From NCBI GenBank assembly GCA_021792455.1, contig JAJYUP010000014.1, positions 1-42,968 on the forward strand: a DNA stretch of 42,968 bases, read 5' to 3'. The notes under the pieces were generated by a model that was not told the origin of the DNA, made no database searches, and saw only the letters and a program-made list of their open reading frames with translations. A program made the translations under genes and the position numbers. Origin of the DNA: Actinomycetes bacterium (GTDB lineage Bacteria > Actinomycetota > Thermoleophilia > Solirubrobacterales > Solirubrobacteraceae). Each line of letters opens with the position of its first letter. Position 1 is the first letter of the stretch. Of this stretch, positions 25,227 through 32,490 are shown piece by piece.

Positions 25227-25383
25227 TGCCCCGGAACCCGTATGGTTATGCGGCTTTCGGTCGTTCTGGACTCGGCGTCAGCGGCCCGAAAATCCCGTGG
25301 GTACCACCCGTGGGTACCAATCGGAGCGGGAAATGCGCCGATGACCGCACGCGGCAGGGCGCTCAATCGCGCCTGGTCGGGCC

Positions 25384-25608
25384 TCAAACGGCGTCGTCGC
25401 TCACACGATGGCGCCCTCGGCCGCGGTGGGTGATCGCCAGGTAGGCGACGAGGATCGCGATCACGGCACCGAGCACCAGCGCGACCGGGCCGGCACCGAG
25501 GCGGAGCGCGCCGACGCTCCTCGGCTTGCCGGTCCAGTCCGCGAAGGAGGCGCCCAGCGGACGGGTGGCAACGTAGGCGAACCAGAAGGAGGAGATCGAG
25601 GAGTCTTC
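25384..25608 (-). pseudogene. 3' remnant of a COG4705-type membrane protein gene
   Basis: On the minus strand about 75 codons end in TGA at 25384 and read SSFWFAYVATRPLGASFADW, then TGKPRSVGALRLGAGPVALVLGAVIAILVAYLAITHR. I recognise this as the C-terminal part of the COG4705 family of uncharacterised membrane proteins (the '(F)WFAY-TRPLGASFADW' segment). The N-terminal three quarters are missing. Upstream, the frame runs only into the end of the winged-helix gene at 25643. The break near 25.61 kb is therefore a likely recombination junction and the left edge of the island. Confidence 0.7.
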
Positions 25609-25642
25609 GGTATCCGGATGCGCTGCAGCGCGGTGTTTGACG

Positions 25643-26659
25643 CTACCGGAGCGAGTCCAACGCGGCGCTTGCCAATTCGCAGAAGCTGTGCCAGTAGTCC
25701 GCGCCAGGTTGGCGGCCTTCGTTGAGATGCACGCCGGCGTATCTCAGCGCGGGCTCTATCTCATCGGCGAGGTCGCGCGCGCGGCTGGCGAGCATGTACG
25801 GCGAAAGCTCATCGAGCGATGTGTCCTCCAGCCAACGCGCGAGTCGCCGCAGCGCGTAAAGGAGCTGCGGCCAGTCGCGATGAAAGGGAAGCTGGTCAGT
25901 CGTGAGTCCCATCATCGTGGCCCAGCGCTCCCGTTCCACGCCGTAGCGTATTTCGTTCCCGAACCGCGTGGCGATGATCACCCCGGCGGAATTCAATGAG
26001 TGCAGTGCCTCTTGAACGTTGCGTCGCGCATACCCGGCGGCATTCGCGATCACCTGCGTCATCACCTGGTTCATGGGGCGTCGCCAACCCGTCGTCAGGA
26101 GCACCCGAATCACCTCAGCGCGAGCGCCGACGCCAAGGATCTGACGGAGGCGGAACGAGAAGTTGACCGGCGCCAGCAGGTCGGGAGGCTGCGACTTCCC
26201 GCTCGGCTTCACCTCGGCCTTCAGCCATCCGTGCTGCAGGAAGCCTGCGTCCACCGGGCCGTGGATCGGGGTGATCGACCCTCGAAAGAACGGCTGCGCC
26301 TCCGAGCGATTCGGCTCTCGCGGCGGCTCCTTCCCAGCCAGCCGTGCCCGCGGCCGCCAGTGCGCCACTGAGGTCAGGAATGCATCGGCCAACGCGCGGT
26401 CCGCCGCGTCGTGGCAGAGGTTGCGCAGCCGTCGGACGCCGATCAGCGCTTCGTTTACGACCATCCAATCGGAGGCCTCCTCGAACAGGCGGGCATCTGC
26501 GCGGCCGACCTCGAGCGTGAACAGGAGAAGCGCCTCGGGATCCATTGCCCATCGGTCGCGCCGATCGCTCGATGCGAACACCCCCATCTGAGCCCATTGA
26601 TCCCAGGCGAATCCCAGCAGCTGCGCTCGCACGTGCTCTCTAAGCTCCGAGATCTGCAT
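25643..26659 (-). CDS. Winged-helix protein paired with a nucleotidyltransferase
   Basis: 338 residues from ATG 26659. The frame is open further upstream, but that part reads as Arg/Ser-rich noise. The N-terminal half is helical (MQISELREHVRAQLLGFAWDQWAQMG, MDPEALLLFTLEVGRADARLFEEASDWMVVN). The second half contains a winged helix: RAEVIRVLLTT, VIANAAGYARRNVQEALHSLNSAGVI, IRYGVERERW. The gene overlaps the 3' end of the upstream nucleotidyltransferase gene by 20 bases, so expression is coupled. In AbiE-like toxin-antitoxin pairs a winged-helix antitoxin accompanies a nucleotidyltransferase toxin. The arrangement here is similar, but gene order and sequence differ, and homology to AbiEi is not evident. 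Confidence 0.72.
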   Translation of the reverse strand: MQISELREHVRAQLLGFAWDQWAQMGVFASSDRRDRWAMDPEALLLFTLEVGRADARLFEEASDWMVVNEALIGVRRLRNLCHDAADRALADAFLTSVAHWRPRARLAGKEPPREPNRSEAQPFFRGSITPIHGPVDAGFLQHGWLKAEVKPSGKSQPPDLLAPVNFSFRLRQILGVGARAEVIRVLLTTGWRRPMNQVMTQVIANAAGYARRNVQEALHSLNSAGVIIATRFGNEIRYGVERERWATMMGLTTDQLPFHRDWPQLLYALRRLARWLEDTSLDELSPYMLASRARDLADEIEPALRYAGVHLNEGRQPGADYWHSFCELASAALDSLR

Positions 26660-27227
26660 CCTCGACTCCGAGATGTCGCAATGCCTCCTCGAGCATGTCA
26701 CGGAACCCCTCGGACGGGTCGTGGCTCCGCGCCCACCGCGCGGCCTCGATGAGCTCCTGCGGTGTCGGCGCGAGCGCTCGAAGATCCTGCTCGTGCTTGC
26801 CTGGTCCCTGGTCCACGAGCGCGTACAGCTTGAAGTGAATCTGATCCAAGCGTGAGGCAAAATGGACCGTAAGGCCATCGCCGAGCGCTCGCGTCTGGAC
26901 TCGGTCCAGGAATCCCTCCGGAAGCCCGAGGTCCATGAGCGATGCTGGTCCCGCGTTGAGCCAGTTCGACTGAAGGCCGAAGTCGCGCGCAACGCGATCG
27001 CGTGCGTCGATCAGCTCAGACGGAAGCGGGTCGGCCTTCTGCAACGCGCCGGCGTCGCTGAGAGCGACTACGTCAACATCCTTGGTCGGTCGGTCGACAA
27101 AGCCCAACGCGAGCAGTGCAGAGCCGCCCACGACGACAATCTCGTAGTGTCGTTCGCGGGAAGCGAGCTGCTCGGAAAGGGCGGCCAGCAGCTTGCCGGC
27201 ACGGTCGGAAGTTGTGATGTCAGTCAT
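26640..27227 (-). CDS. Minimal nucleotidyltransferase, DUF6036/AbiEii-like
   Basis: 195 residues from ATG 27227. The nucleotidyltransferase core is visible: IVVVGGSALLALGFVDRPTKDVDVVAL supplies the GGS motif and the DxD metal-binding pair. FHFASRLDQIHFKLYALVDQ-like and HEQDLRAL segments follow, as in AbiEii-type and DUF6036 proteins. Such enzymes transfer nucleotides, for some toxins onto tRNA. Substrate and activity here are unknown. It precedes and overlaps the winged-helix gene. Its start overlaps the stop of a small upstream frame (ATGA at 27224-27227). Probably a toxin-antitoxin or abortive-infection module. Confidence 0.75.
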   Translation of the reverse strand: MTDITTSDRAGKLLAALSEQLASRERHYEIVVVGGSALLALGFVDRPTKDVDVVALSDAGALQKADPLPSELIDARDRVARDFGLQSNWLNAGPASLMDLGLPEGFLDRVQTRALGDGLTVHFASRLDQIHFKLYALVDQGPGKHEQDLRALAPTPQELIEAARWARSHDPSEGFRDMLEEALRHLGVEDADLGA

Positions 27228-27484
27228 CCTGAGTCGAGATGATAGACATCGTGACTTGGGACGATGAACATCTTGCAAGCATCCTTGCAACCAGCGCTCC
27301 GCGCGCTGCAGCGACGCCGTGCGCCGATCGCGGCCTGCGCACGCCGGTAGTGTCGGCGCAGCGCCGAGTCATCGAGCCGGCGACAGAGCGCGTTATAGAA
27401 GACGAGATCGGCGGAGCTCCTGAAGTGCTCGCGCCTGCTTACCCGGTCCAGCGCCGCAGCGGCCTGGTCGGCGCGGGCACGCAA
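27224..27484 (-). CDS. Possible small ORF coupled to the nucleotidyltransferase
   Basis: 86 codons from TTG 27484, ending in TGA that overlaps the nucleotidyltransferase ATG (ATGA). The middle reads SRREHFRSSADLVFYNALCRRLDDSALRRHYRR, which is plausible helical protein; the end is less so. I do not recognise a family. It could be the remnant of a longer gene, since the other two minus frames just upstream (27.44-27.73 kb) contain Cys-rich peptide-like stretches, as if frameshifted. Confidence 0.3.
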   Translation of the reverse strand: MRARADQAAAALDRVSRREHFRSSADLVFYNALCRRLDDSALRRHYRRAQAAIGARRRCSARSAGCKDACKMFIVPSHDVYHLDSG

Positions 27485-27969
27485 AATCCCGCGCCGGCCG
27501 GCCGCAACGCGTAACGATCGATCGACATTCGCGGGAGTAGGTGCCCTCGCAGAGCGGCGAGGAGTGCGTGCCCTGGATAGCAGCCTGGCAGCGGTTGGCC
27601 GTCGGGACGCCGCTGTGCCGCCACCGCGAGCTACAGGTGGCGCCGAGGTCGCCGCAGATACACCAGTCGGAGACGGACGGGATCTGCCGGCAGGCCGAGC
27701 GTGGCCTCTCCGTGGCTCGCGTGGAACTCAGCATCCGTCTGGAGACGCTCCGCGAACGCAGCCGTCAATGACGAACGACCGACTGCGCTCAACCGGTTTC
27801 CCGGGGCTGCAAGTCGGTCGCCTACGGCCAAGACCGGGCGTAGCCGAAGTCCCAGACCGCAGGTAGCAGTCTAGTCGATTAGCCGGCCGGCCACCGCGAT
27901 AGTAGACCTCTCTTTATGAGAAGCACTACAGATCGATGCTGTAAGGCTGAAACAGATTAGGGACTACTA
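27485..27969. other. Gene-poor stretch in the island
   Basis: No intact gene. Several short minus-strand frames look like decayed coding sequence but none is continuous. From 27.89 kb the sequence turns AT-rich (TACTATAGACATTG and similar), which would suit promoters for the plus-strand genes that follow. Confidence 0.45.
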
Positions 27970-27992
27970 TAGACATTGCTAGGACTTGTCTA
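27970..27992. promoter_or_regulatory. Inverted repeat upstream of the DUF3800 gene
   Basis: TAGACA and TGTCTA are perfect 6-bp arms separated by 11 bases in AT-rich DNA, 38 bases before the DUF3800 start. A TACTAT hexamer overlaps the left arm and could be a -10 box. This might be the operator for the winged-helix protein encoded downstream. Confidence 0.4.
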
Positions 27993-28030
27993 TTTGCGCG
28001 CTGGAATATGTGCACTATGATGCCGACCCG

Positions 28031-28834
28031 ATGGTTGCAAGCTCACTCCCAGCATCATCGCTCAGCCTTGCGCCCGACCATCCGACGGCGACCCTGTTCC
28101 TCGACGAGACTGGCGTCGTGGATCAGCGGGATCGATACTTCGGAATCGGCGTGCTCAAGCTCGTCGACGCGGCACAGCTGATCCGGGACGTACAGCACCT
28201 CCGTGACCAGCATGAGTTCCGGGAGGAGCTGCACTGGTCGACATTCGACAAGGCCCCCTCGCGCGGTAGCTCTCGTCGGCTTGAATTCGCCAAGAACGTG
28301 ATGGACCTGTTCTTCGCCGCCGACGAAGTCCACTTCTGCTGTCACATAGCCGACCAGCAAAATGGCGATGTCCGCGCCCAGTTCAAAGGACACGCTCATG
28401 CCGGCGAGCGGGCGTATGAGCAGCTCGCCTTCAGAGTCCTGCGCGACGTGATCGACGAGACGGAGGTCGTCGCGATTCTCGCGGACCGCAGGAGCACCTC
28501 CTCGGCTGTGGCTTTCGAGCGCGACCTCAAGCGCTCGATCAACACTGCGCAAGGCCGACTCGCGGTCGCCAGTGTCTGCCGCATCGACTCGCGCGCAACC
28601 GATGCTTTGCAGGTAGTTGACCTCCTGCTTGGTGCCGCCACACTCGACCTTCGCCAAGGTCGCACGGAATCCGGCAGTCAGAAGCAGTTGCTGCTAGAGC
28701 ATCTCTTAGGCCACTGCGGATGCGCAAGCTTCCGGCCGGACGGCCGAAACGATCCAAGAGGACGCTGGCGAGTTCACCTCTTGGGCAAGCCGCGTAAGAC
28801 AAGACGTGGGAGTCGTGGCAAATCGTCCCGGTAA
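28031..28834 (+). CDS. DUF3800 domain protein
   Basis: 267 residues from ATG 28031 (TTG 27986 and GTG 28010 are in frame upstream). The DUF3800 pattern is clear: ATLFLDETG at the first strand, YFGIGVLKL, ELHWSTFDK, VVAILADRRS and DALQVVDLLLGA. The fold is RNase H-like with acidic residues (D of FLDETG, E of EELHW, D of LADRR, D of QVVDLLLG) at the likely metal site, so it may be a nuclease. DUF3800 genes are frequent in islands and near defence genes; their activity is mostly unproven. The 3' end overlaps the next gene by 29 bases, suggesting a two-gene unit. Confidence 0.8.
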   Translation: MVASSLPASSLSLAPDHPTATLFLDETGVVDQRDRYFGIGVLKLVDAAQLIRDVQHLRDQHEFREELHWSTFDKAPSRGSSRRLEFAKNVMDLFFAADEVHFCCHIADQQNGDVRAQFKGHAHAGERAYEQLAFRVLRDVIDETEVVAILADRRSTSSAVAFERDLKRSINTAQGRLAVASVCRIDSRATDALQVVDLLLGAATLDLRQGRTESGSQKQLLLEHLLGHCGCASFRPDGRNDPRGRWRVHLLGKPRKTRRGSRGKSSR

Positions 28835-29582
28835 CGAAGCGGCGACGTTGCTGCTGATTGGTCACGGTGGACGTAGAAGCTTCGTGCCCATTGCTCGGGG
28901 ATTCCTCCAGCGCCGAACGCCGGGGGGTGGGCCAGGTCCACTTGCGTGGTTCGTCAGGTCTCACCGAGGCAGCGCCTTGCGGCTGTATCTGCTCGCCCAC
29001 GCGTTGGCGAGCGCTCCCCCGTACGACATTGCGCTTCCGGCGCGGACCTGGGCCGCCGCGCTCGGTCTTCCAGCCCGTGCGAGCTCCCGCGTGTCGGTCT
29101 CGAGCTCGATCGGCTGGCTGGAGCAGCATCGCCTCTTGCGAAGCAGACGCGACGGGCGGCTGCGCCGAATCTGGCTACTCGACGAGACCGGCTCGGGCGA
29201 CGACTACCAGCACGGCGGAGAAGCAACGAGACAGGCCGACTACTTCAAGCTTCCGTACCACTTCTGGTTCGAGGGTTGGAGCGAGCGGCTGGAACTGCCA
29301 GCGATCGTCGTGCTTCTCATAGGCCTATCACTGCGTCAGCCGTTCAAGCTTCCGTACGATCGCGGGGCAGAGTGGTACGGGATCTCGCGCGACACGATTC
29401 GCAGAGGCCTACACCAGTTGCGCACGCACGAATTGCTGACCGTACGCTCGGCGTGGCGAGCAACCTCTCGATCGCCCACGGGAGCGGCTGAGGAGCGCCG
29501 GTACACACTGACTGGTTCATTCGCGGCAGCGCACAGGCGGGCACGTCCTGCGGCGCCGACCCAGCTCGCGCCAGCCGACTGA
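28806..29582 (+). CDS. Double winged-helix protein, partner of DUF3800
   Basis: 258 residues from GTG 28806; GTG 28815 is also possible. Two helix-turn-helix-like units are visible: GSALRLYLLAHALAS to PARTWAAALGLP and SSIGWLEQHRLLRSRRDGRLRRIWLL, then YFKLPYHFWFEGW to GAEWYGISRDTIRRGLHQLRTHELLTV with a wing in ERRYTLTGSF. Tandem winged helices occur in regulators and in plasmid replication initiators. No iterons are seen nearby, so a regulator or antitoxin role for the DUF3800 protein fits better. I do not recognise a named family. Confidence 0.65.
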   Translation: MGVVANRPGNEAATLLLIGHGGRRSFVPIARGFLQRRTPGGGPGPLAWFVRSHRGSALRLYLLAHALASAPPYDIALPARTWAAALGLPARASSRVSVSSSIGWLEQHRLLRSRRDGRLRRIWLLDETGSGDDYQHGGEATRQADYFKLPYHFWFEGWSERLELPAIVVLLIGLSLRQPFKLPYDRGAEWYGISRDTIRRGLHQLRTHELLTVRSAWRATSRSPTGAAEERRYTLTGSFAAAHRRARPAAPTQLAPAD

Positions 29583-29610
29583 CTGCGATCGCCGCCGAGA
29601 CCGAAGCGGT

Positions 29611-29625
29611 GCGGCGGAAAGCCGC
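29611..29625. terminator. Small hairpin between convergent genes
   Basis: GCGGC/GCCGC stem with a 5-base loop GGAAA, enclosed by AAGCGG/CCGCTT as an alternative outer pairing. It lies 28 bases past the double winged-helix gene and before the convergent PIN-like gene. Weak but suitably placed. Confidence 0.3.
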
Positions 29626-29749
29626 TTGAAAAGCTTCGTCATAAACGCGAGCACGCTGCTCTCCGACATCGCACACAGAGACAGCGGACACCCACCAACG
29701 AGCTCTCACAGCAGGTGGACCGATGAACGGGGTCCGGCCACAGGTTGCA

Positions 29750-30532
29750 TCACATCACGCGGTGATGATTGATTCCCACGGCCGGGCAGATCAGATCGAA
29801 GCTCGCATCTGTGGTCAGAAGCGTCTCCTCCGGCGCGCACTCCAGCGCGATGCAGATGTCGCCGCCAAGCCCGGCGGCCCCCCAGCATGCCTTCCCCTTG
29901 CTGTCGGCGGTCGGCATTCGGTCGAGGATCTCGCTTGCGTTCGTGCCCATCTTTCTGTCCTGTGCTCGCGATGAGTCCTGAAGCTCCCGCGCAGCGGCCT
30001 TGGCTCGCTCACTCTGCGCGGCCAAGAAGGCGTCCTGGGAGCAGATGCTTTCGGTCTTCTTGCAGCGGCTGTCGTGCGACCACTGACCGCTGTTCGGGTC
30101 CTGGACGGCGGATCGTCGTGCGATTGGGCAGTCCGTGCCGTCGCGAATGGTCTCGACCCCTGTCTTGAACAACGCCTTCGAGCGAACGCGGAGGAAGTGG
30201 CGTGCGCGCATCTCAACTGCCCGCAGGTCCGTGTCGGAGCCGAGCAGCCACTCCGTCACCACCCAACGGTGTGACGGCTGCCGCCCCTACCCCTGTCTGA
30301 GGTGGGCGACCAGATCTTCGCGACTCTCTGCGACGGCGAGCGCGTTCAGAAGCGCCGAGCATGCGTCGAGCACGATCGAGTTCCACTCGCGCAGCACCTG
30401 GGAGGAGGTTGCGTGGCCGCCCCCGCGCAGCAGTCCCTCGAGTGCAGTCCGCCGCGCGACGTCTCCGCCGTGCCGCTCAATTTGGACGCTCGTGTCCAGG
30501 TGGAACCTGGGTTTCTGCCTCTCAGCGAGCAA
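29750..30532 (-). pseudogene. PIN-like nuclease gene interrupted by one in-frame TAG
   Basis: The 81-codon frame 30532-30287 ends in TAG (GGG-TAG-GGG). The 170-codon frame 30262-29750 continues in exactly the same register, with eight sense codons between the TAG and its first GTG. The upstream part holds FHLDTSVQIER and SQVLREWNSIV. The downstream part holds GGDICIALECAP and LLTTDASFDLI. Together they supply the four acidic positions of a PIN-like active site (LDTS, REW, GD, TTD), so this was one protein of about 260 residues. The start TTG 30532 overlaps the preceding gene by 11 bases. Either a nonsense mutation has silenced the nuclease, or the base is a sequencing error, or TAG is read through. 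Confidence 0.72.
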
Positions 30533-31157
30533 GTGGCGCGCCGGTAGAGGCGGGAGCCAGGTTCCAGCCTGCGGAGATCAGTTCGATCGCGAGGTTCTCC
30601 TCGGCCTCCTGGCTGACGAACGGGTTGGTCAGCAGCGAGAGACCGCGCTGCAGGACCCCCACCGCTCCCGTCTCGAGCGTGGGCTCGGAGGGCGCGGTGA
30701 AGGTCAAAGCGTCCGCCAGGGTCAGAAGCACCGTTGCGTGCCGCGCGTGGCTGGTGTCGCGCAGCCTCACCGCGTCGCGCTTCAAGATCGCAGCGGCTTC
30801 GAGCCATTCTCCAGCGACGGCCTCAGGCGGGGAGGCGACATTACGGAGCGCGGCCATAGACCGGTGCAGTCGGCTCTCGCCGCCGGCAGTCCTTGGGTGG
30901 TATGCGAACCTGAAGGAGTCGCTGCCGGCGCCGCGTTCGCCTGGCATGACTTCGAGCGCTCCTCTCGGAGTCGCCTGCGCTGGTGCGGGTCCAGGATTCG
31001 AGGCGCTTGGCGCGCCCGTCATTGGCTGTGCCGCCCACTTGGGCGCGGGATCGGGCGTTGGTTCCAGCCCGAACGGCTCATCGCCTGCAGCGACGGGCAG
31101 GCCATCCGGTTCAAAGTCCACTTGGTGTCGCGGGTGCGGCAGGTCGATGACCGTCAT
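30522..31157 (-). CDS. Unrecognised protein, middle gene of a three-gene cluster
   Basis: 211 residues from ATG 31157, which overlaps the stop of the gene before it (ATGA). The first 80 residues are Pro/Ala/Gly-rich and probably disordered. The rest is helical: SRLHRSMAALRNVA, EAVAGEWLEAAAILKRDAVRLRD, ATVLLTLADALTFTAP and VGVLQRGLSLLTNPFVSQEAEENLAIELISAG. I do not recognise a family. Position between a TIGR04255-like gene and a PIN-like gene suggests an adaptor or inhibitor. That is only context. Confidence 0.6.
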   Translation of the reverse strand: MTVIDLPHPRHQVDFEPDGLPVAAGDEPFGLEPTPDPAPKWAAQPMTGAPSASNPGPAPAQATPRGALEVMPGERGAGSDSFRFAYHPRTAGGESRLHRSMAALRNVASPPEAVAGEWLEAAAILKRDAVRLRDTSHARHATVLLTLADALTFTAPSEPTLETGAVGVLQRGLSLLTNPFVSQEAEENLAIELISAGWNLAPASTGAPLAR

Positions 31158-31759
31158 GCGTTCAATGCCCCAGTCAACCAGTCTGCCGCACGCCGCAGCA
31201 ACCTGCGGTTGCTCTCGACGCAAGCGGACAGGCGAGCTGGCGCCTGGTCGGCGTCGAGATCTTCCCCGGCATGCACGTAGTCGAGATCGAGAAAGAGGCA
31301 CTGCTCGGGGTAGCTGTCATCGCGCTGATCGCGCAGCAGCTTCTTGATCTGCTCGGCCTTCATCGGGCCGAACCGCATCGTGATTCGGGGATCGCCTCCG
31401 AGGAACTCCATCACCCAGCCGGCGTCGCTCGGCGGTTTCCCCACCACCTCGGCGAGGCGTTGCGCCGGTGCGATCAGCGATCGCGCGAGGGTGTCCCGCA
31501 GCTCCTCAAACGAGTCTGTGGGCGCCATGTCGTAGGTTTGCACCTCGACTCGGGCGACCCGCGGGCCTCCCAGGCGCGCCAGCGCCAGCTTGAAGAATCT
31601 CATCAGGTCCGCCTGCACCTCCTCGAGCTCGTCGAAGTTCTCGACGGATGCGAGCGCCTGCGCGGTGCCGATGCGGTACTGCGCGCTCGTGTGCCCGCCG
31701 AACGCTTCGATCGCCCCGGAGGCCTCTGCTTGGTGGATGACGGGCGCCGCCTGTTCCAC
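31154..31759 (-). CDS. TIGR04255-like protein, 5' end unresolved
   Basis: From GTG 31759 about 201 residues. The C-terminal part (QCLFLDLDYVHAGEDLDADQAPARLSACVESNRRLLRRAADWLTGAL) and the middle (FFKLALARLGGPRVARVEVQTYDMAP) have the strand-helix pattern of the 'sporadic TIGR04255' family, but this is a weak recognition. The frame stays open upstream to 32317, yet the extra part is Arg/Ser-rich noise. A different minus frame reads more like protein around 31.80-31.90 kb (RRRLLEQPILKGAPDAILASV), so a frameshift near 31.79 kb may have cut off the N terminus. First gene of a coupled three-gene cluster. Confidence 0.5.
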   Translation of the reverse strand: MEQAAPVIHQAEASGAIEAFGGHTSAQYRIGTAQALASVENFDELEEVQADLMRFFKLALARLGGPRVARVEVQTYDMAPTDSFEELRDTLARSLIAPAQRLAEVVGKPPSDAGWVMEFLGGDPRITMRFGPMKAEQIKKLLRDQRDDSYPEQCLFLDLDYVHAGEDLDADQAPARLSACVESNRRLLRRAADWLTGALNA

Positions 31760-32219
31760 TTCCTTCTGTGGCTCTGACCGTGTGAGTTGGGCGGGCTCGC
31801 GGACTCGAGACGAGCCGAGGTGCGCAGCACCGAGGCGAGGATCGCGTCTGGCGCGCCTTTCAGGATGGGCTGCTCCAAGAGACGGCGACGAAGTCGAGCG
31901 AGACCGAGAGGGACGACGGGCTCGGCGGACCCGAGGCATGAGAGGAGAGCCCGCCTCGGGGCAACCGCAGGGCAGCACCGCCGCCGGCGTCGACCGCGAA
32001 CGACGCCTCCAGGCCACGGGCGAAACCGCATGAGAAAGCCAGATCACCCAACAGCCGCGAACCTCGCTGCGCCTCCTGGATAACCCCGAGGGACTACACG
32101 CTGGCAGGGAGCAGGCTAGACCGCAACCATCCGAAAAAGGGGAGGAGGTGACCCAGCTCCAAGCCGGCTGAGCCCCGCAACCACCCGCCGACGAGGCGTT
32201 ACACCACCACCTACGACTT
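31760..32219. other. Unassigned island DNA upstream of the three-gene cluster
   Basis: Several overlapping minus frames of 60-140 codons lie here, each with short protein-like patches (LAFSCGFARGLEASFAVDAGGGAAL in one, LEQPILKGAPDAILASVLRTSARL in another). None has a decisive start or domain. This may be the broken 5' part of the TIGR04255-like gene plus filler. The end of the truncated DUF4411 frame also runs in here. Confidence 0.4.
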
Positions 32220-32490
32220 GACTGCCGCTCCCGGCCCACCGGCTCAGCGTCCCGAGGCTTGTCAATACGTTGCTGTCGGGCGGCAGGAAGAAGTCGTCGC
32301 CTCTCGCCTTCGCCCACTCAGCCAGGTCATCATCGCCGCCGATCAGCTCGTCCCGAACCTTCTCGACCGAGGACACGGTGCCGCTCGCGTGCTCGGTGTC
32401 AAGCCACTCCCAGAAGGCCGGGCAGAAGTCGAAGCCGTAGTGCAGGTTCTTCGCCTGGATGAAGATGTTGCTGTCGAGCAGGTACGGCAT
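32116..32490 (-). pseudogene. Truncated DUF4411 (PIN-like toxin) gene
   Basis: The first 90 residues match DUF4411: MPYLLDSNIFIQAKNLHYGF, DFCPAFWEWLD, SSVEKVRDELIGGDDDLAEWAK. The usual second half, with the later active-site acids, is missing. After SRWA the frame turns into Gly/Arg-rich sequence and ends at 32116. DUF4411 proteins are normally about 160 residues and act as PIN-type toxins with an ImmA/IrrE or HTH partner encoded just upstream. Here the ATG overlaps the stop of the upstream frame (TGATG), whose last 25 codons look like the tail of such a partner. The toxin is probably inactive. Confidence 0.72.

Noticed and set aside
27439-27734. Zinc-ribbon protein suggested by Cys-rich minus-strand frames
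   Set aside because: Cys spacing is irregular and the pattern needs several frames; not supportable as a gene.
28806-29582. Plasmid replication initiator
   Set aside because: Tandem winged helices would allow it, but there are no iterons, AT-rich origin or partition genes nearby.
30287-30289. Pyrrolysine-type or other programmed recoding of TAG
   Set aside because: No sign of a pyl cassette or suppressor tRNA in the window and no stimulatory structure evident; a nonsense mutation is simpler.
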